Of a stretch of DNA of 64,000 bases, positions 1-7,913 are shown piece by piece. The notes under the pieces were generated by a model. That model worked only from the letters and a program-made list of their open reading frames with translations, did no database searches and was not told the origin of the DNA. The stretch is from contig CAVOXT010000001.1 in assembly GCA_963700495.1 (NCBI GenBank), forward strand, positions 558,001 through 622,000, read 5' to 3'. Within the stretch, counting starts at the first letter, position 1, and every line of letters starts with the position of its first letter. The stretch is from JACCTU01 sp963700495 (GTDB taxonomy: Bacteria > Actinomycetota > Thermoleophilia > Gaiellales > Gaiellaceae). Both the position numbers and the translations under genes were made by a program.

Positions 1-3000
1 GGGTCGAGGAAGACGTGCCGGTGGTCGAACGCCGCCGACCAGCCGGATGTGCCGCGACAGCAGCATGCCGTTGCCGAACACGTCGCCGGACATGTCGCCG
101 ATGCCGACGACGGTGAAGTCGGCGCGCGTCGGCGTCGACGCCGAGCTCGCGGAAGTGCCGCTTGACCGACTCCCACGCGCCGCGCGCCGTGATGCCCATC
201 GCCTTGTGGTCGTAGCCGGCCGAGCCGCCCGAGGCGAAGGCGTCGCCGAGCCAGAAGCCGTACTCCGCCGCGATCTCGTTGGCGATGTCGGAGAACGTCG
301 CCGTGCCCTTGTCGGCGGCGACGACGAGGTACGGGTCGTCGCTCGTCGTGCCGGACGACGTCGGGCGGCGGGACGACCTCGCCGCCGACGACGTTGTCGG
401 TGACGTCGAGCAGGCCGCGGATGAACATCCGGTAGCACGCGACGACCTCCGCCTGCGAGCTGCTCGCGGCTCGCGCCGGGCGGCGGGCGCTTGACGACGA
501 AGCCGCCCTTCGCGCCGGCCGGCACGATGACGGCGTTCTTCACCATCTGCGCCTTCATCAGGCCGAGGACCTCGGTGCGGAAGTCCTCGCGCCGGTCCGA
601 CCAGCGGATGCCGCCGCGCGCGACCTTGCCGCCGCGCAGGTGCACGCCCTCGACGCGCGGCGAGTAGACGAAGATCTCGAAGAGCGGCCGCGGCAGCGGC
701 AGGTCGGGGATCAGCTCGGGGTCGAGCTTCAGCGACAGGTACGGCTTCGGCTGTCGCCGCGGCGTCGGTCTGGAAGTAGTTCGTGCGCAGCGTCGCGCGG
801 ACGACGCGCAGGAACGCCGCGCAGGATGCGGTCCTCGTCGAGGCTCGCGACCGCGTCGACCGCGGCTTCGATCTCGCTGTCGAGCGCATGCGCCGTCGCG
901 TCGGCGTCCTCGCAGCGGGCGGGGTCGAGCCGGACGGCGGAACAGCTCGACGAGCCGCCGCGCGATCACGGGGTGCGCCGACGAGCGCGTCCTCGATGTA
1001 CGTCTGGCTGAACGGCGTCCCGGTCTGGCGCAGGTACTTCGCGAACGCGCGCGAGCACCGCGACCTCGCGCCCGGTCAGCCCGGCGCGGAGCACGAGCCG
1101 GTTGAAGCCGTCGTTCTCGGCGTCGCCGCGCCAGACGCGCGCGAAGGCGTCCTCGAAGCGCTCGCGGACGTCGTCGGCCTGGAAGTCCGCACCCTCGCTC
1201 GTGCCGCAGGCCGAAGTCGTAGATCCAGACGCGGCGGGCCGTCGCGGGGCCTGATCTCGTACGGCCGCTCGTCGGCGACCTTGACGCCCATGTTCTCGAG
1301 CAGCGGCAGCACGTCCGAGAGCGACGATCGGCCGCCCGGAGCGGAGCAGCTTGAACGCGAGGTGCTCGTGCGCCGACGCGTGCGGCATGTACAGGCTCAT
1401 CCCGAGGTCGCCGTCGGGCTCGAGCTGCTCGATGCTGTTCGACGTCGAGCACGGCCTTGCGCGCCGGGAAGTCCTCCTGGTACGCGACCGGGGAACGCCT
1501 CGCCGTACTTCGTCGAACAGCGGCCCGGCGCGTTCCTCGCCGAGCTGCGCCGATGAGCGCGTCGCGGAGGTCGTCGGTCCAGTCGCGCGTCGCCGCGGCG
1601 AGGCGGCGCCTCGATCTCGGCGGCGTCGTACTCGACCTGCGCTCGCCGGGCTCGACGTGGATGACGTAGTGCAGCCGGGCGAGCACCGACTCGGACACGC
1701 GCGTGCTCGTAGTCGACGCTGACGCCGCCGAGCGCCTCCCGAGGATCGCCTCGATCCGCCGGCGGTTCTCCGTGTTGTAGCGGTCGCGCGGCAGGTAGAC
1801 GAGGCAGGAGAACGAAGCGGCCGAACACGTCCCGCCGGACGAACAGGCGACGCGCCGGCGCTCCTGCAGGTGCAGGACGCCATCGCGATCTCGAGCAGAT
1901 CGTCCTCCGAGATCTGGAAGAGCTCGTCGCGCGGGTACGTCTCGAGGATCTCGACGAGCGCCTTGTGGTCGTGGCTCGCCGGCAGCAGGCCGGAGCGCTC
2001 GAGCACGCGGCTCCACCTTGCGGCGCAGCACCGGGATCTCCCACGGCGTCACGCTGTAGGCCGTGGGCGTGTAGAGGCCGAGGAAGCGGCGCTCGCCCGA
2101 TGACCTCGCCCGCGCCGTCGAAGCGCTTGACGCCGACGTAGTCGAGGTACGACGGGCCGGTGCACCGTTGCGCGCGAGTTCGCCTTGGTCAGGATGAGCA
2201 CGTGCTTCTCCGCGCGCGCGCCTGCGGACGTCGGGCGGCAGCGCGGCGAAGCTCGCGGAGACCGGCGCGCCTTCTTTCTCTCGCAGGATCCCGAGCCCGC
2301 TGCCGGGGACCGCGCGCAGCACGTCCTCGCCGTCCTCGCTCAGCAGGTCGTACTCGCGGTAGCCGAGGAACGTGAAGTGGTCGTCGCCCAGCCACTGGAG
2401 GAACGCACGCGCTTCGGCGAGCTCCTCCGGGTCGACGGGCGGCGGGCTCTCGGCGAGCTCGGTGACGATGTCCCTGGTGCGCTGCCGCATCGGCCGCCAG
2501 TCCTCGACGGCGGCGCGCACGTCGCCGAGGACGCGGCGCAGGTCGTCGCGGAGCTCCTGGATCGCCGCCGCGTCGGTCAGCCGGTCGAGCTCGACGTGGA
2601 TCAACGACTCGTTGCTCCCATCGTCCGCTCCGACCTCGAGCAGCCGGCCGCCGTCGTCGCGGCGCAGCCGCATGATCGGGCGCATGACGAGGTGGATCGA
2701 CCGCCCGTGCCGGCTCACCTCCATCGAGATCGAGTCGACGAGGAACGGCATGTCGTCGTTCACGATCTCGACGACGGTGTGCGGCGACTCCCAGCCGTGC
2801 TCCTCCAGGGTCGGCGTGTAGACGTGCACCTTGAGCTCGCCGGGCCGCCGAACGCGCGCGAGGCTCCAGTGCGCGAGCGCCGCCCCGGCGAGGTCGAGCT
2901 CGCTCCGGTCGATCAGGTCCTCGGGAGCGACGTTGGCGTAGTAGGTGCGGACGAACCGCTCGACGTTGGCCGCTTCGTCATCCTCGACCGTGCCGCGGAC

Positions 3001-3057
3001 GCGCGCAACGACCCCCTCGAGGAGAGCGACCTTCGTCTCGTGCGGGCTCGTCGCCAC
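1..3057 (-). CDS. NAD-specific glutamate dehydrogenase, large (about 1600-residue) class, 5' part, broken frame
   Basis: Oxidative deamination of glutamate to 2-oxoglutarate with NAD, a cytosolic catabolic enzyme. Read from GTG at 3057, the N-terminus carries the family signature VVEIVNDDMPFLVDS near residue 100. Further on the frames give ETYPRDELFQI (about 1920-1960), and at the window edge DFTVVGIGDMSGDVFGNGM followed by AAFDHRHVFLDP. The gene runs off the left edge, so the catalytic C-terminal part is missing. A GGAAGAG sequence lies about 10 bases before the GTG. I can follow at least six changes of reading frame; the one near position 30 is a single extra G. No single ORF covers the gene, but the protein signatures occur in the right order. 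The family is certain; whether the gene is functional depends on whether the breaks are real. Confidence 0.88.
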   Translation of the reverse strand, partial: MATSPHETKVALLEGVVARVRGTVEDDEAANVERFVRTYYANVAPEDLIDRSELDLAGAALAHWSLARVRRPGELKVHVYTPTLEEHGWESPHTVVEIVNDDMPFLVDSISMEVSRHGRSIHLVMRPIMRLRRDDGGRLLEVGADDGSNESLIHVELDRLTDAAAIQELRDDLRRVLGDVRAAVEDWRPMRQRTRDIVTELAESPPPVDPEELAEARAFLQWLGDDHFTFLGYREYDLLSEDGEDVLRAVPGSGLGILREKEGAPVSASFAALPPDVRRRARGEARAHPDQGELARNGAPARRTSTTSASSASTARARSSGERRFLGLYTPTAYSVTPWEIPVLRRKVEPRARALRPAAGEPRPQGARRDPRDVPARRALPDLGGRSARDRDGVLHLQERRRVACSSGGTCSAASFSCLVYLPRDRYNTENRRRIEAILGRRSAASASTTSTRVSESVLARLHYVIHVEPGERRSSTTPPRSRRRLAAATRDWTDDLRDALIGAARRGTRRAAVRRSTARRSPVAYQEDFPARKAVLDVEQHRAARARRRPRDEPVHAARVGARAPRVQAAPLRAADRRSRTCCRCSRTWASRSPTSGRTRSGPATARRVWIYDFGLRHERGCGLPGRRRPRALRGRLRARLARRRRERRLQPARAPRRADRARGRGARARSRSTCARPGRRSARRTSRTRSSAHPVIARRLVELFRRPARPRPLRGRRRDGACARQRDRSRGRRGREPRRGPHPARRSCASSARRCARTTSRPTPRRQPKPYLSLKLDPELIPDLPLPRPLFEIFVYSPRVEGVHLRGGKVARGGIRWSDRREDFRTEVLGLMKAQMVKNAVIVPAGAKGGFVVKRPPPGASREQLAGGGRRVLPDVHPRPARRHRQRRRRRGRPAARRRPARRATTRTSSSPPTRARRRSPTSPTRSRRSTASGSATPSPRAARPATTTRRWASRRAARGSRSSGTSASSASTPTRADFTVVGIGDMSGDVFGNGMLLSRHIRLVGGVRPPARLPRP

Positions 3058-3167
3058 TCGCGGATCTCTTCCCGAAAGGAAGTATGGACCCCCGAAGGCT
3101 TCCAGTCCCGTCAGCCCTCCGGAGCTTGACGTAGACGTGGCGCACGCTCCGCTCGAGCTTCGACCGT

Positions 3168-3173
3168 TACGCT
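3168..3173 (+). promoter_or_regulatory. -10 box of a leaderless promoter
   Basis: TACGCT lies six bases before the GTG at 3180, with no ribosome binding site between. No convincing -35 hexamer is seen. Confidence 0.45.
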
Positions 3174-3179
3174 CGCGGT

Positions 3180-3809
3180 GTGCGTGTGGCCGGTGTCGAC
3201 GGCACTCGAATCGGTTGGGTCGCAGTCGTTCTTGATGACGGCCGCTTCTCGTCTGCGCGAACTATTCCGGCGATCACAGCATCGTTCGAAGAGCTCCAGG
3301 ATGCCGAAGTGGTCGCGATCGATGTCCCGATCGGGTTCGGTCCGAGGAGAGCAGATGCGGCTGCGCGTGCCTACCTCCGGGGCAACGCGAGCACGGTGTT
3401 CACGACGCCGCCTCGCGCCGTTCTGGAAGCGCCGTTCGGGCCGGGACTAGGAGTGTCAGCGCAATCCCACGCGATCGGCCCGAGAATCCTCCACGTCACG
3501 GCGCACGCCGCTAACGACTCGCGTTTCTTCGAGGTTCACCCCGAGGTTTCGTTCCGCGCTATGAACGACGGCGTGGCGCTCAAACATCGAAAGAAGTCAG
3601 CGGCGGGCGCGCTGCTGCGCATCGAGTTGCTGCGTCGTCATGGGATCGAGCTCGGCGATCTCGGACCCGCCGGAGCTGTGCCGCTAGACGACGTTCTCGA
3701 TGCCGCAGCCGGCGCTTGGACTGCCAATCGAATCGCACAGCGGGCGGCACTGAGGCTCCCAGACCCGCCGGAGACCACGGACGGTCGTGAGGTCGCGATC
3801 TGGTTCTAG
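3180..3809 (+). CDS. DUF429 family protein (predicted RNase H-like fold)
   Basis: 209 residues, close to the family's usual length. It opens with VAGVDGTRIGWVAVVLDDG, and VVAIDVPIGFG follows near residue 48. These are the two acidic strand motifs on which an RNase H-like fold has been predicted for DUF429. Later motifs are RAYLRGNASTVFTTPPR and FFEVHPEVSF. The biological role of the family is not established. The gene stands alone, divergent from the glutamate dehydrogenase and just upstream of an HNH nuclease gene. Codon use looks less strongly GC3-biased than in the housekeeping genes, which hints at acquisition. The GTG start is supported by the -10 box at 3168. Confidence 0.8.
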   Translation: MRVAGVDGTRIGWVAVVLDDGRFSSARTIPAITASFEELQDAEVVAIDVPIGFGPRRADAAARAYLRGNASTVFTTPPRAVLEAPFGPGLGVSAQSHAIGPRILHVTAHAANDSRFFEVHPEVSFRAMNDGVALKHRKKSAAGALLRIELLRRHGIELGDLGPAGAVPLDDVLDAAAGAWTANRIAQRAALRLPDPPETTDGREVAIWF

Positions 3810-3823
3810 GCGCGACGAACTCC

Positions 3824-3829
3824 TAGACT
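3824..3829 (+). promoter_or_regulatory. -10 box of a leaderless promoter
   Basis: TAGACT ends five bases before the ATG at 3835. No Shine-Dalgarno sequence is present. Confidence 0.45.
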
Positions 3830-3834
3830 GAGCC

Positions 3835-4734
3835 ATGCGCGACGAGGACGTCCGTACGGCGTGCATGGCGCATCTCGCGATCCTCGCTGCGGAGTTCGGC
3901 GAGGACATTCCGTACGTCGGTGGACTGGCGCGCGGCTTCCCCTTCCGCGGGAAGCGCGTGCCGTTCCTCAACTACCAGAAGGGCATCTACCGGGCAGCTG
4001 CTCAGAGCGGGCCGGCGGCACTTTCGATCCAGACGTCGTCGAAGTCACCCTACGACGACGAGGAGATAGCGGATGGTTTCCTCTACGCATACCGCGCCGG
4101 CGCACCCGACCAACCCGACAACCGCGCCCTTCGCGCGGCGCACGAGCTGCAGGTCCCTGTCGTCTACTTCATCGGGACGCGACCCGGTTGGTACAAGCCG
4201 ATCTTTCCGTGCTACGTCCGCTCCGATGATCCAGGGCGCAGGATTGTTCTAGTGACCCCCGGGGCGATGGTCGGTCCGATCGACGAGCCCGAGCCGACTC
4301 CGCTCGAAGATCCGATCGAACGTCGCTACGCCGTTCGGGAGACCCGTGTGCGCCTACACCAAGCGCGGTTTCGAGGCCGGGTCGTACCCGCGTACAGCAG
4401 CCAGTGCGCGATCTGCACGCTGAAGGAGATCAGGCTCCTCGATGCCGCCCACATCGTCGGCGATCTCGAGCACGGTGGCGAGGCGACCGTTCAAAACGGT
4501 CTCAGTCTCTGCTCGATCCACCACCGCGCCTTCGACCAGAACCTCGTTGGCGTCTCGGCTGACTACACGGTCCACGTGTCGAGACGGCTGCTCGACGACG
4601 AGGATGGGCCGATGCTCGACCTACTGAAGAGATTCCACCGGGTGCCGTTGCACATCCCGGTTCGGAGAGCTAGCCGACCCGACCCAGAACGACTGGAGCG
4701 ACGATTTGGGCGCTTCCTCGAGCTCGCGTCATAG
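3835..4734 (+). CDS. HNH endonuclease domain protein
   Basis: 299 residues. The C-terminal third has a CAIC pair near residue 190, then LDAAHIVGD, NGLSLCSIHHRAFD: the Cys-His-Asn-His layout of an HNH_2 (beta-beta-alpha metal) nuclease, as in putative restriction endonucleases. The first 170 residues have no motif I recognise; they contain a segment PVVYFIGTRPGWYKPIFP that could be a target-sensing domain. No methyltransferase or other restriction gene is adjacent, so a modification-dependent (type IV-like) or stand-alone nuclease is more likely than a classical type II system; that is inference. It follows the DUF429 gene after 25 bases but has its own -10 box. Confidence 0.82.
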   Translation: MRDEDVRTACMAHLAILAAEFGEDIPYVGGLARGFPFRGKRVPFLNYQKGIYRAAAQSGPAALSIQTSSKSPYDDEEIADGFLYAYRAGAPDQPDNRALRAAHELQVPVVYFIGTRPGWYKPIFPCYVRSDDPGRRIVLVTPGAMVGPIDEPEPTPLEDPIERRYAVRETRVRLHQARFRGRVVPAYSSQCAICTLKEIRLLDAAHIVGDLEHGGEATVQNGLSLCSIHHRAFDQNLVGVSADYTVHVSRRLLDDEDGPMLDLLKRFHRVPLHIPVRRASRPDPERLERRFGRFLELAS

Positions 4735-4767
4735 TCGGAGCTGGATCGAGTCGCGGGACCGCACCTC

Positions 4768-4819
4768 ATCTGTACGAGCAGGTCTGAGTCACAATCTGTA
4801 CGAGCAGGTCTGAGTCACA
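4768..4819. repeat. Two perfect tandem copies of a 26-bp unit
   Basis: The 26-bp unit at 4768-4793 is repeated exactly at 4794-4819, in the gap between the convergent HNH and tyrosine phenol-lyase genes. The core of the unit is TGTACGAGCAGGTCTGAGTC. It is not a palindrome. The function is unknown. Confidence 0.9.
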
Positions 4820-4853
4820 TCTAAGCCTCTGCAAGGCCCGCTCCGCATCTGGA

Positions 4854-6266
4854 TCACAGCGGCTCGAAGCGGGCCTGGAAGAAGCGAAGGTAGCGGGGCT
4901 CGTGGGTCATCCTCAGCCCGCGCGCCTGCTCCCTCGCCGCGTACACCGCCTCGACCGACTCGGCGACGACGTCCATGTGCGCCTGCGTGTAGACCCGGCG
5001 CGGGATCGTCAGACGCGTCAGCTCGAGCGCCGGCCGGTTGTGGTCGCCCGTCTGCGGGTCGCGGCCGGCGCTGACGATTCCCCGCTCCATCGAGCGGATC
5101 CCGGAGTCGAGGTAGAGCTCGGCGGCGAGCGTCTGGGCCGGGAAGAGATCCTGCTCGAGGTGCGGATAGAAGCGTCGTGCGTCGAGGAAGATCGCGTGGC
5201 CTCCGACCGGCCTCACAAACGGGACATCCGCCGCTTCGAGCAGCTCCCCGAGGTAGTAGACCTGCCCGATCCGCGCGCGCACGTGGTCGTCCTGCACCGA
5301 CTCCTCGATCCCGATCGCGACCGCCTCCATGTCGCGCCCGGCGAGACCGCCGTAGGTGTGCAGGCCTTCGAAGACGATGACGAGGTTGCGTGCCTCCTCG
5401 AAGAGTTCCCGGTCGTTGAGCGCCAGCCAGCCGCCGATGTTGACGAGGCTGTCCTTCTTCGCCGACATCCAGGCGCCGTCGGTGTACGAGCAGAACTCGA
5501 GCAGGATCTCCGCCACCGACTTGTCCGCGTAGCCCTCCTCGCGCTCCTGGATGAACCAGGCGTTCTCGACCATGCGCGTCGCGTCGAGGAAGAGCCTGAT
5601 CCCGTGCCGGTCGCAGAGCTCGCGCAGCGCCTTCACGTTCGCCATCGAGACCGGCTGCCCGCCGGCCATGTTGACGGTGCCCGCGAGGGAGACGTACGCG
5701 ATCTGCTCCGCGCCGTGCTCGGCGACGAGCGCCTCGAGCTTGCCGAGGTCCACGTCGCCCTTGAAGGGGTACAGGCTCTCGGGGTCGTGGGCCTCGTCGC
5801 GGATCACGTCGGCGAAGATGCCGCCGGCGCGCTCCTGGTGCAGCCGCGTCGTCGTGAAGTACATGTTCGCGGGGACGTACTGGCCCGGCGTGATCGCGAT
5901 CTGGCTGATCAGGTGCTCGGCGGCGCGGCCCTGGTGCGTCGGAACGACGTGCTCGTAGCCGTAGAAGCGCTGGATCGCCGCCTCGAAGCGGTAGAAGTTG
6001 CGGCTGCCGGCGTAGGCCTCGTCGCCGAGCATCATCCCGGCCCACTGGCGGTCGCTCATCGCGTTCGTGCCCGAGTCGGTGAGGAGGTCGATGTAGACCT
6101 CCTCCGAGCGCAGCAGGAAGGTGTTGTGGCCGGCCTCGGCGAGCGCGCGCTCGCGCTCCTGCGGCGTGGACATCCACAGCGGCTCGACCATCTTGATCTT
6201 CCAGGGCTCGGCCCAGGAGCGGCGGCCGACCTGCTGGCCGGTGGTAATGGGGCCGTGCTCGGTCAT
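4854..6266 (-). CDS. tpl: Tyrosine phenol-lyase (beta-tyrosinase), tryptophanase family
   Basis: PLP enzyme that splits L-tyrosine into phenol, pyruvate and ammonia. 470 residues, the family's length. The core motifs are LLTDSGTNAMSD, THQGRAAEH, AGGQPVSMAN and the PLP lysine in SAKKDSLVNIGG. Three positions that separate tyrosine phenol-lyase from tryptophanase all read the former way. These are the Thr in YFTTTR, the Arg in RSMERG (Ile in E. coli TnaA), and the first Phe in LRFFQARF (His in TnaA). The ATG at 6266 starts a normal N-terminus. The gene is monocistronic and convergent with the HNH gene. Tryptophanase activity cannot be excluded without assay. No permease or regulator of the tna type is adjacent. 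Confidence 0.87.
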   Translation of the reverse strand: MTEHGPITTGQQVGRRSWAEPWKIKMVEPLWMSTPQERERALAEAGHNTFLLRSEEVYIDLLTDSGTNAMSDRQWAGMMLGDEAYAGSRNFYRFEAAIQRFYGYEHVVPTHQGRAAEHLISQIAITPGQYVPANMYFTTTRLHQERAGGIFADVIRDEAHDPESLYPFKGDVDLGKLEALVAEHGAEQIAYVSLAGTVNMAGGQPVSMANVKALRELCDRHGIRLFLDATRMVENAWFIQEREEGYADKSVAEILLEFCSYTDGAWMSAKKDSLVNIGGWLALNDRELFEEARNLVIVFEGLHTYGGLAGRDMEAVAIGIEESVQDDHVRARIGQVYYLGELLEAADVPFVRPVGGHAIFLDARRFYPHLEQDLFPAQTLAAELYLDSGIRSMERGIVSAGRDPQTGDHNRPALELTRLTIPRRVYTQAHMDVVAESVEAVYAAREQARGLRMTHEPRYLRFFQARFEPL

Positions 6267-6351
6267 GGCGACGGCACCGTAACTGCGACGGCCGCTCCGC
6301 GGACGGCTCAGCGTGTCCAGCCCTTGCTCGAGCTAGGGGTACCGTTTCCGC

Positions 6352-6627
6352 ATGGAGCTGACCTCCCTTCCCGGCCACGAGCTCGTCCTGGCGGGGCTCG
6401 ACGATCTTGCGCGCGGGGTGGAGTCGGAGGAGGCGCTGCTCGTCTCGATCGGCGCTCCGCGGTTGCGACGGGCCGGGATCGAGGTTCCGGAGCCGCTGGC
6501 CTCGCCAGAGCACCGGCTCTACGACCGGCTCGCCGCCGAGGATCCGGGTGCGGCGCACTCACGCTACAACGCGCTCGTGCGCCGGCTCGTCAGCTTCGAG
6601 CGCGCTGCGGATGCGCGAGCGCGCTGA
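6352..6627 (+). CDS. Small protein upstream of a nucleotidyltransferase-like protein, possible antitoxin
   Basis: 91 residues, acidic to neutral, predicted mostly helical, with no family I recognise. It begins MELTSLPGHELVLAGLDDL and its end overlaps the next gene by 17 bases, so the two are translationally coupled. Two-gene units of a small protein followed by a nucleotidyltransferase-fold protein are typical of type II/IV toxin-antitoxin-like modules. The role as antitoxin rests only on that arrangement. Confidence 0.6.
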   Translation: MELTSLPGHELVLAGLDDLARGVESEEALLVSIGAPRLRRAGIEVPEPLASPEHRLYDRLAAEDPGAAHSRYNALVRRLVSFERAADARAR

Positions 6628-7138
6628 CGCAGAGCGGGTCCGTGCATTCATGCGCGCCGCGGGTGCGGCCGCTGCGCACGAGGGCATCTGCTACCTGACC
6701 GGCGGAGCGACCGCCGTACTCGTCGGCTGGCGGTCTACCACGATCGACGTCGACATCGGGTTGGAGCCAGAGCAGGACGAGCTGCTTCGGGAGCTGCCGA
6801 GGATCAAGAGCGAGCTGCGTGTCAACGTCGAGCTCGCGTCGCCGGGAGACTTCATCCCGCTGCCGGCGGAGTGGGAGGGGCGCGCGATCAGCGTCGCCAG
6901 GGAGGGAAAGCTGCTGTTCGCGCACTTCGACCCGTACTCCCAGGCCCTCTCGAAGCTCGAGCGCGGGCACGTCCACGATCTCGAGGATGTGAAGGCGATG
7001 AAGCGCCTCGGGCTCGTCGACGCAAACCGGCTTCAGCAGCTCTTCGACGAGATCGAGCCGGAGCTCTATCGGTTCCCGGCGATCGACCCGCCAACGTTCC
7101 GCGCCGCGGTCGAGGCCGCGACCTCCGACACGGCTTAG
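6611..7138 (+). CDS. Nucleotidyltransferase-fold protein (DUF6036-like), possible toxin
   Basis: 175 residues from the ATG at 6611. The frame is open further upstream (to 6407), but that part is only a shadow of the preceding gene. The segment LTGGATAVLVGW followed by TTIDVDIGL fits the nucleotidyltransferase signature GG ... DxD. It is the type found in AbiEii- and DUF6036-like proteins that sit in toxin-antitoxin pairs. The remaining sequence is helical, with KLERGHVHDLEDVKAM near residue 115. Such proteins may transfer nucleotides to tRNA or protein; the substrate here is unknown. It is coupled to the small gene upstream. Confidence 0.65.
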   Translation: MRERADAERVRAFMRAAGAAAAHEGICYLTGGATAVLVGWRSTTIDVDIGLEPEQDELLRELPRIKSELRVNVELASPGDFIPLPAEWEGRAISVAREGKLLFAHFDPYSQALSKLERGHVHDLEDVKAMKRLGLVDANRLQQLFDEIEPELYRFPAIDPPTFRAAVEAATSDTA

Positions 7139-7197
7139 CGCCGACCGGCTCGACAGCTTGCCACGCTCAACTGACAGTCTTGTCGACGACCCGCTTG

Positions 7198-7216
7198 TGC
7201 TAGCACATTGCTAGCA
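7198..7216. promoter_or_regulatory. Operator: two copies of the palindrome TGCTAGCA
   Basis: TGCTAGCA occurs at 7198-7205 and again at 7209-7216. The centres are 11 bases apart, about one helical turn, and the pair ends seven bases before the antitoxin start codon. TAGCAT at 7212-7217 inside it can serve as a -10 box for a leaderless transcript. This is the expected design for an autoregulated VapBC operon. Confidence 0.7.
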
Positions 7217-7223
7217 TGACCTC

Positions 7224-7478
7224 GTGCCGACGCTGCACATCCGGAATGTGCCCGATTCGGTCTATGACGCGCTCAAGCGGCGCGCAGATCGGAACGGCCG
7301 TTCGCTGAACATGGAAGTGATCGAGGCGCTCGGGGAGTTCGTTGCTGAGGAGCGTCGGAGTCGGGCGGTGCTCCGAAGGCTCGATGCGTTGCGCGCTGAG
7401 TTCTTGCTGCCCGACGACGCTCCGGCGCCCGAGGACGTCATCCGGGAGCTGCGTGACGCAGAGCCGCGCGGTCTTTGA
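7224..7478 (+). CDS. vapB: VapB/FitA-type antitoxin
   Basis: 84 residues. The N-terminus LHIRNVPDSVYDALKRRA followed by NGRSLNMEVIEAL is a ribbon-helix-helix (Arc/FitA) DNA-binding domain. The C-terminal part, rich in Asp, Pro and Glu, should wrap the toxin. It starts at GTG 7224, directly after the tandem palindrome operator, and its 3' end overlaps the PIN toxin gene by 26 bases. Its expected role is to neutralise the downstream nuclease and repress the operon. Confidence 0.88.
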   Translation: MPTLHIRNVPDSVYDALKRRADRNGRSLNMEVIEALGEFVAEERRSRAVLRRLDALRAEFLLPDDAPAPEDVIRELRDAEPRGL

Positions 7479-7860
7479 CGCGAGCCTCCTCGTGCGGGCG
7501 GTCGTCGCGCGAAGTCCCGACGCGGTCGCCTGGATTCGGCGGGCGGAAGCCGGCGAACTCGACGCCGTCGTTCCGGACCTCGTGTTCGCGGAGTGCGCCC
7601 ACGCGCTCGTGCGATACGTTCGCGGGCTCGCGTTCGACCCGCGGATCGCGCTCGACCGGCTCGACGTGTTGACCGCTTTCCGGCTCGAGATCCGTCCGCT
7701 TGCGCCCCTCGTCGGTCCCGCGCTCGTGCTCGCGGTCGATCGCGGCCTCTCACTGTACGACGGGTGCTACCTCGCGCTCGCGGAGGCGGAGCAGGCGGTG
7801 CTCGTAACTGCGGACCGCCGGCTCGCAGCGGCCGCGACGAACGCTGAACTCGTCGGCTAG
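7453..7860 (+). CDS. vapC: VapC-type PIN-domain toxin
   Basis: 135 residues, normal for a PIN ribonuclease toxin. The acidic residues of the active site are present: VFDASLLVRA, FAECAHAL, SLYDGCYLALAE and VTADRRLA. The GTG at 7453 is preferred over the in-frame ATG at 7342 because PIN domains begin at the first Asp strand. Substrates of VapC toxins are usually tRNA or rRNA; none can be named here. It forms an operon with the antitoxin at 7224. Confidence 0.88.
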   Translation: MTQSRAVFDASLLVRAVVARSPDAVAWIRRAEAGELDAVVPDLVFAECAHALVRYVRGLAFDPRIALDRLDVLTAFRLEIRPLAPLVGPALVLAVDRGLSLYDGCYLALAEAEQAVLVTADRRLAAAATNAELVG

Positions 7861-7871
7861 ACCTCCGTTTC

Positions 7872-7907
7872 GTACAAGTTGTACTTCTCGTACGTTTAGG
7901 ACATAAT
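7872..7907 (+). promoter_or_regulatory. Promoter with embedded palindrome for the third TA module
   Basis: A -35 box TTGTAC (7879-7884) and a -10 box CATAAT (7902-7907) are separated by 17 bases. The -35 box lies in the palindrome GTACAAGTTGTAC (7872-7884). The predicted first transcribed base is the A of the ATG at 7914, so the message should be leaderless. A repressor on the palindrome would block the -35 box. Confidence 0.72.
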
Positions 7908-7913
7908 AAGTCC

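Noticed and set aside
2185..3129. 314-codon plus-strand frame
   Set aside because: Antisense to the glutamate dehydrogenase 5' end, which has recognisable family motifs on the minus strand.
6407..6610. Upstream extension of the nucleotidyltransferase-like frame
   Set aside because: Composition is Arg/Ser-rich as in out-of-frame shadows, and it lies inside the preceding gene; the ATG at 6611 gives a natural start.
4902..6698. 598-codon open frame on the plus strand
   Set aside because: Antisense to the tyrosine phenol-lyase gene; long antisense frames are a by-product of high GC at third positions. The reverse-strand protein has full family motifs.
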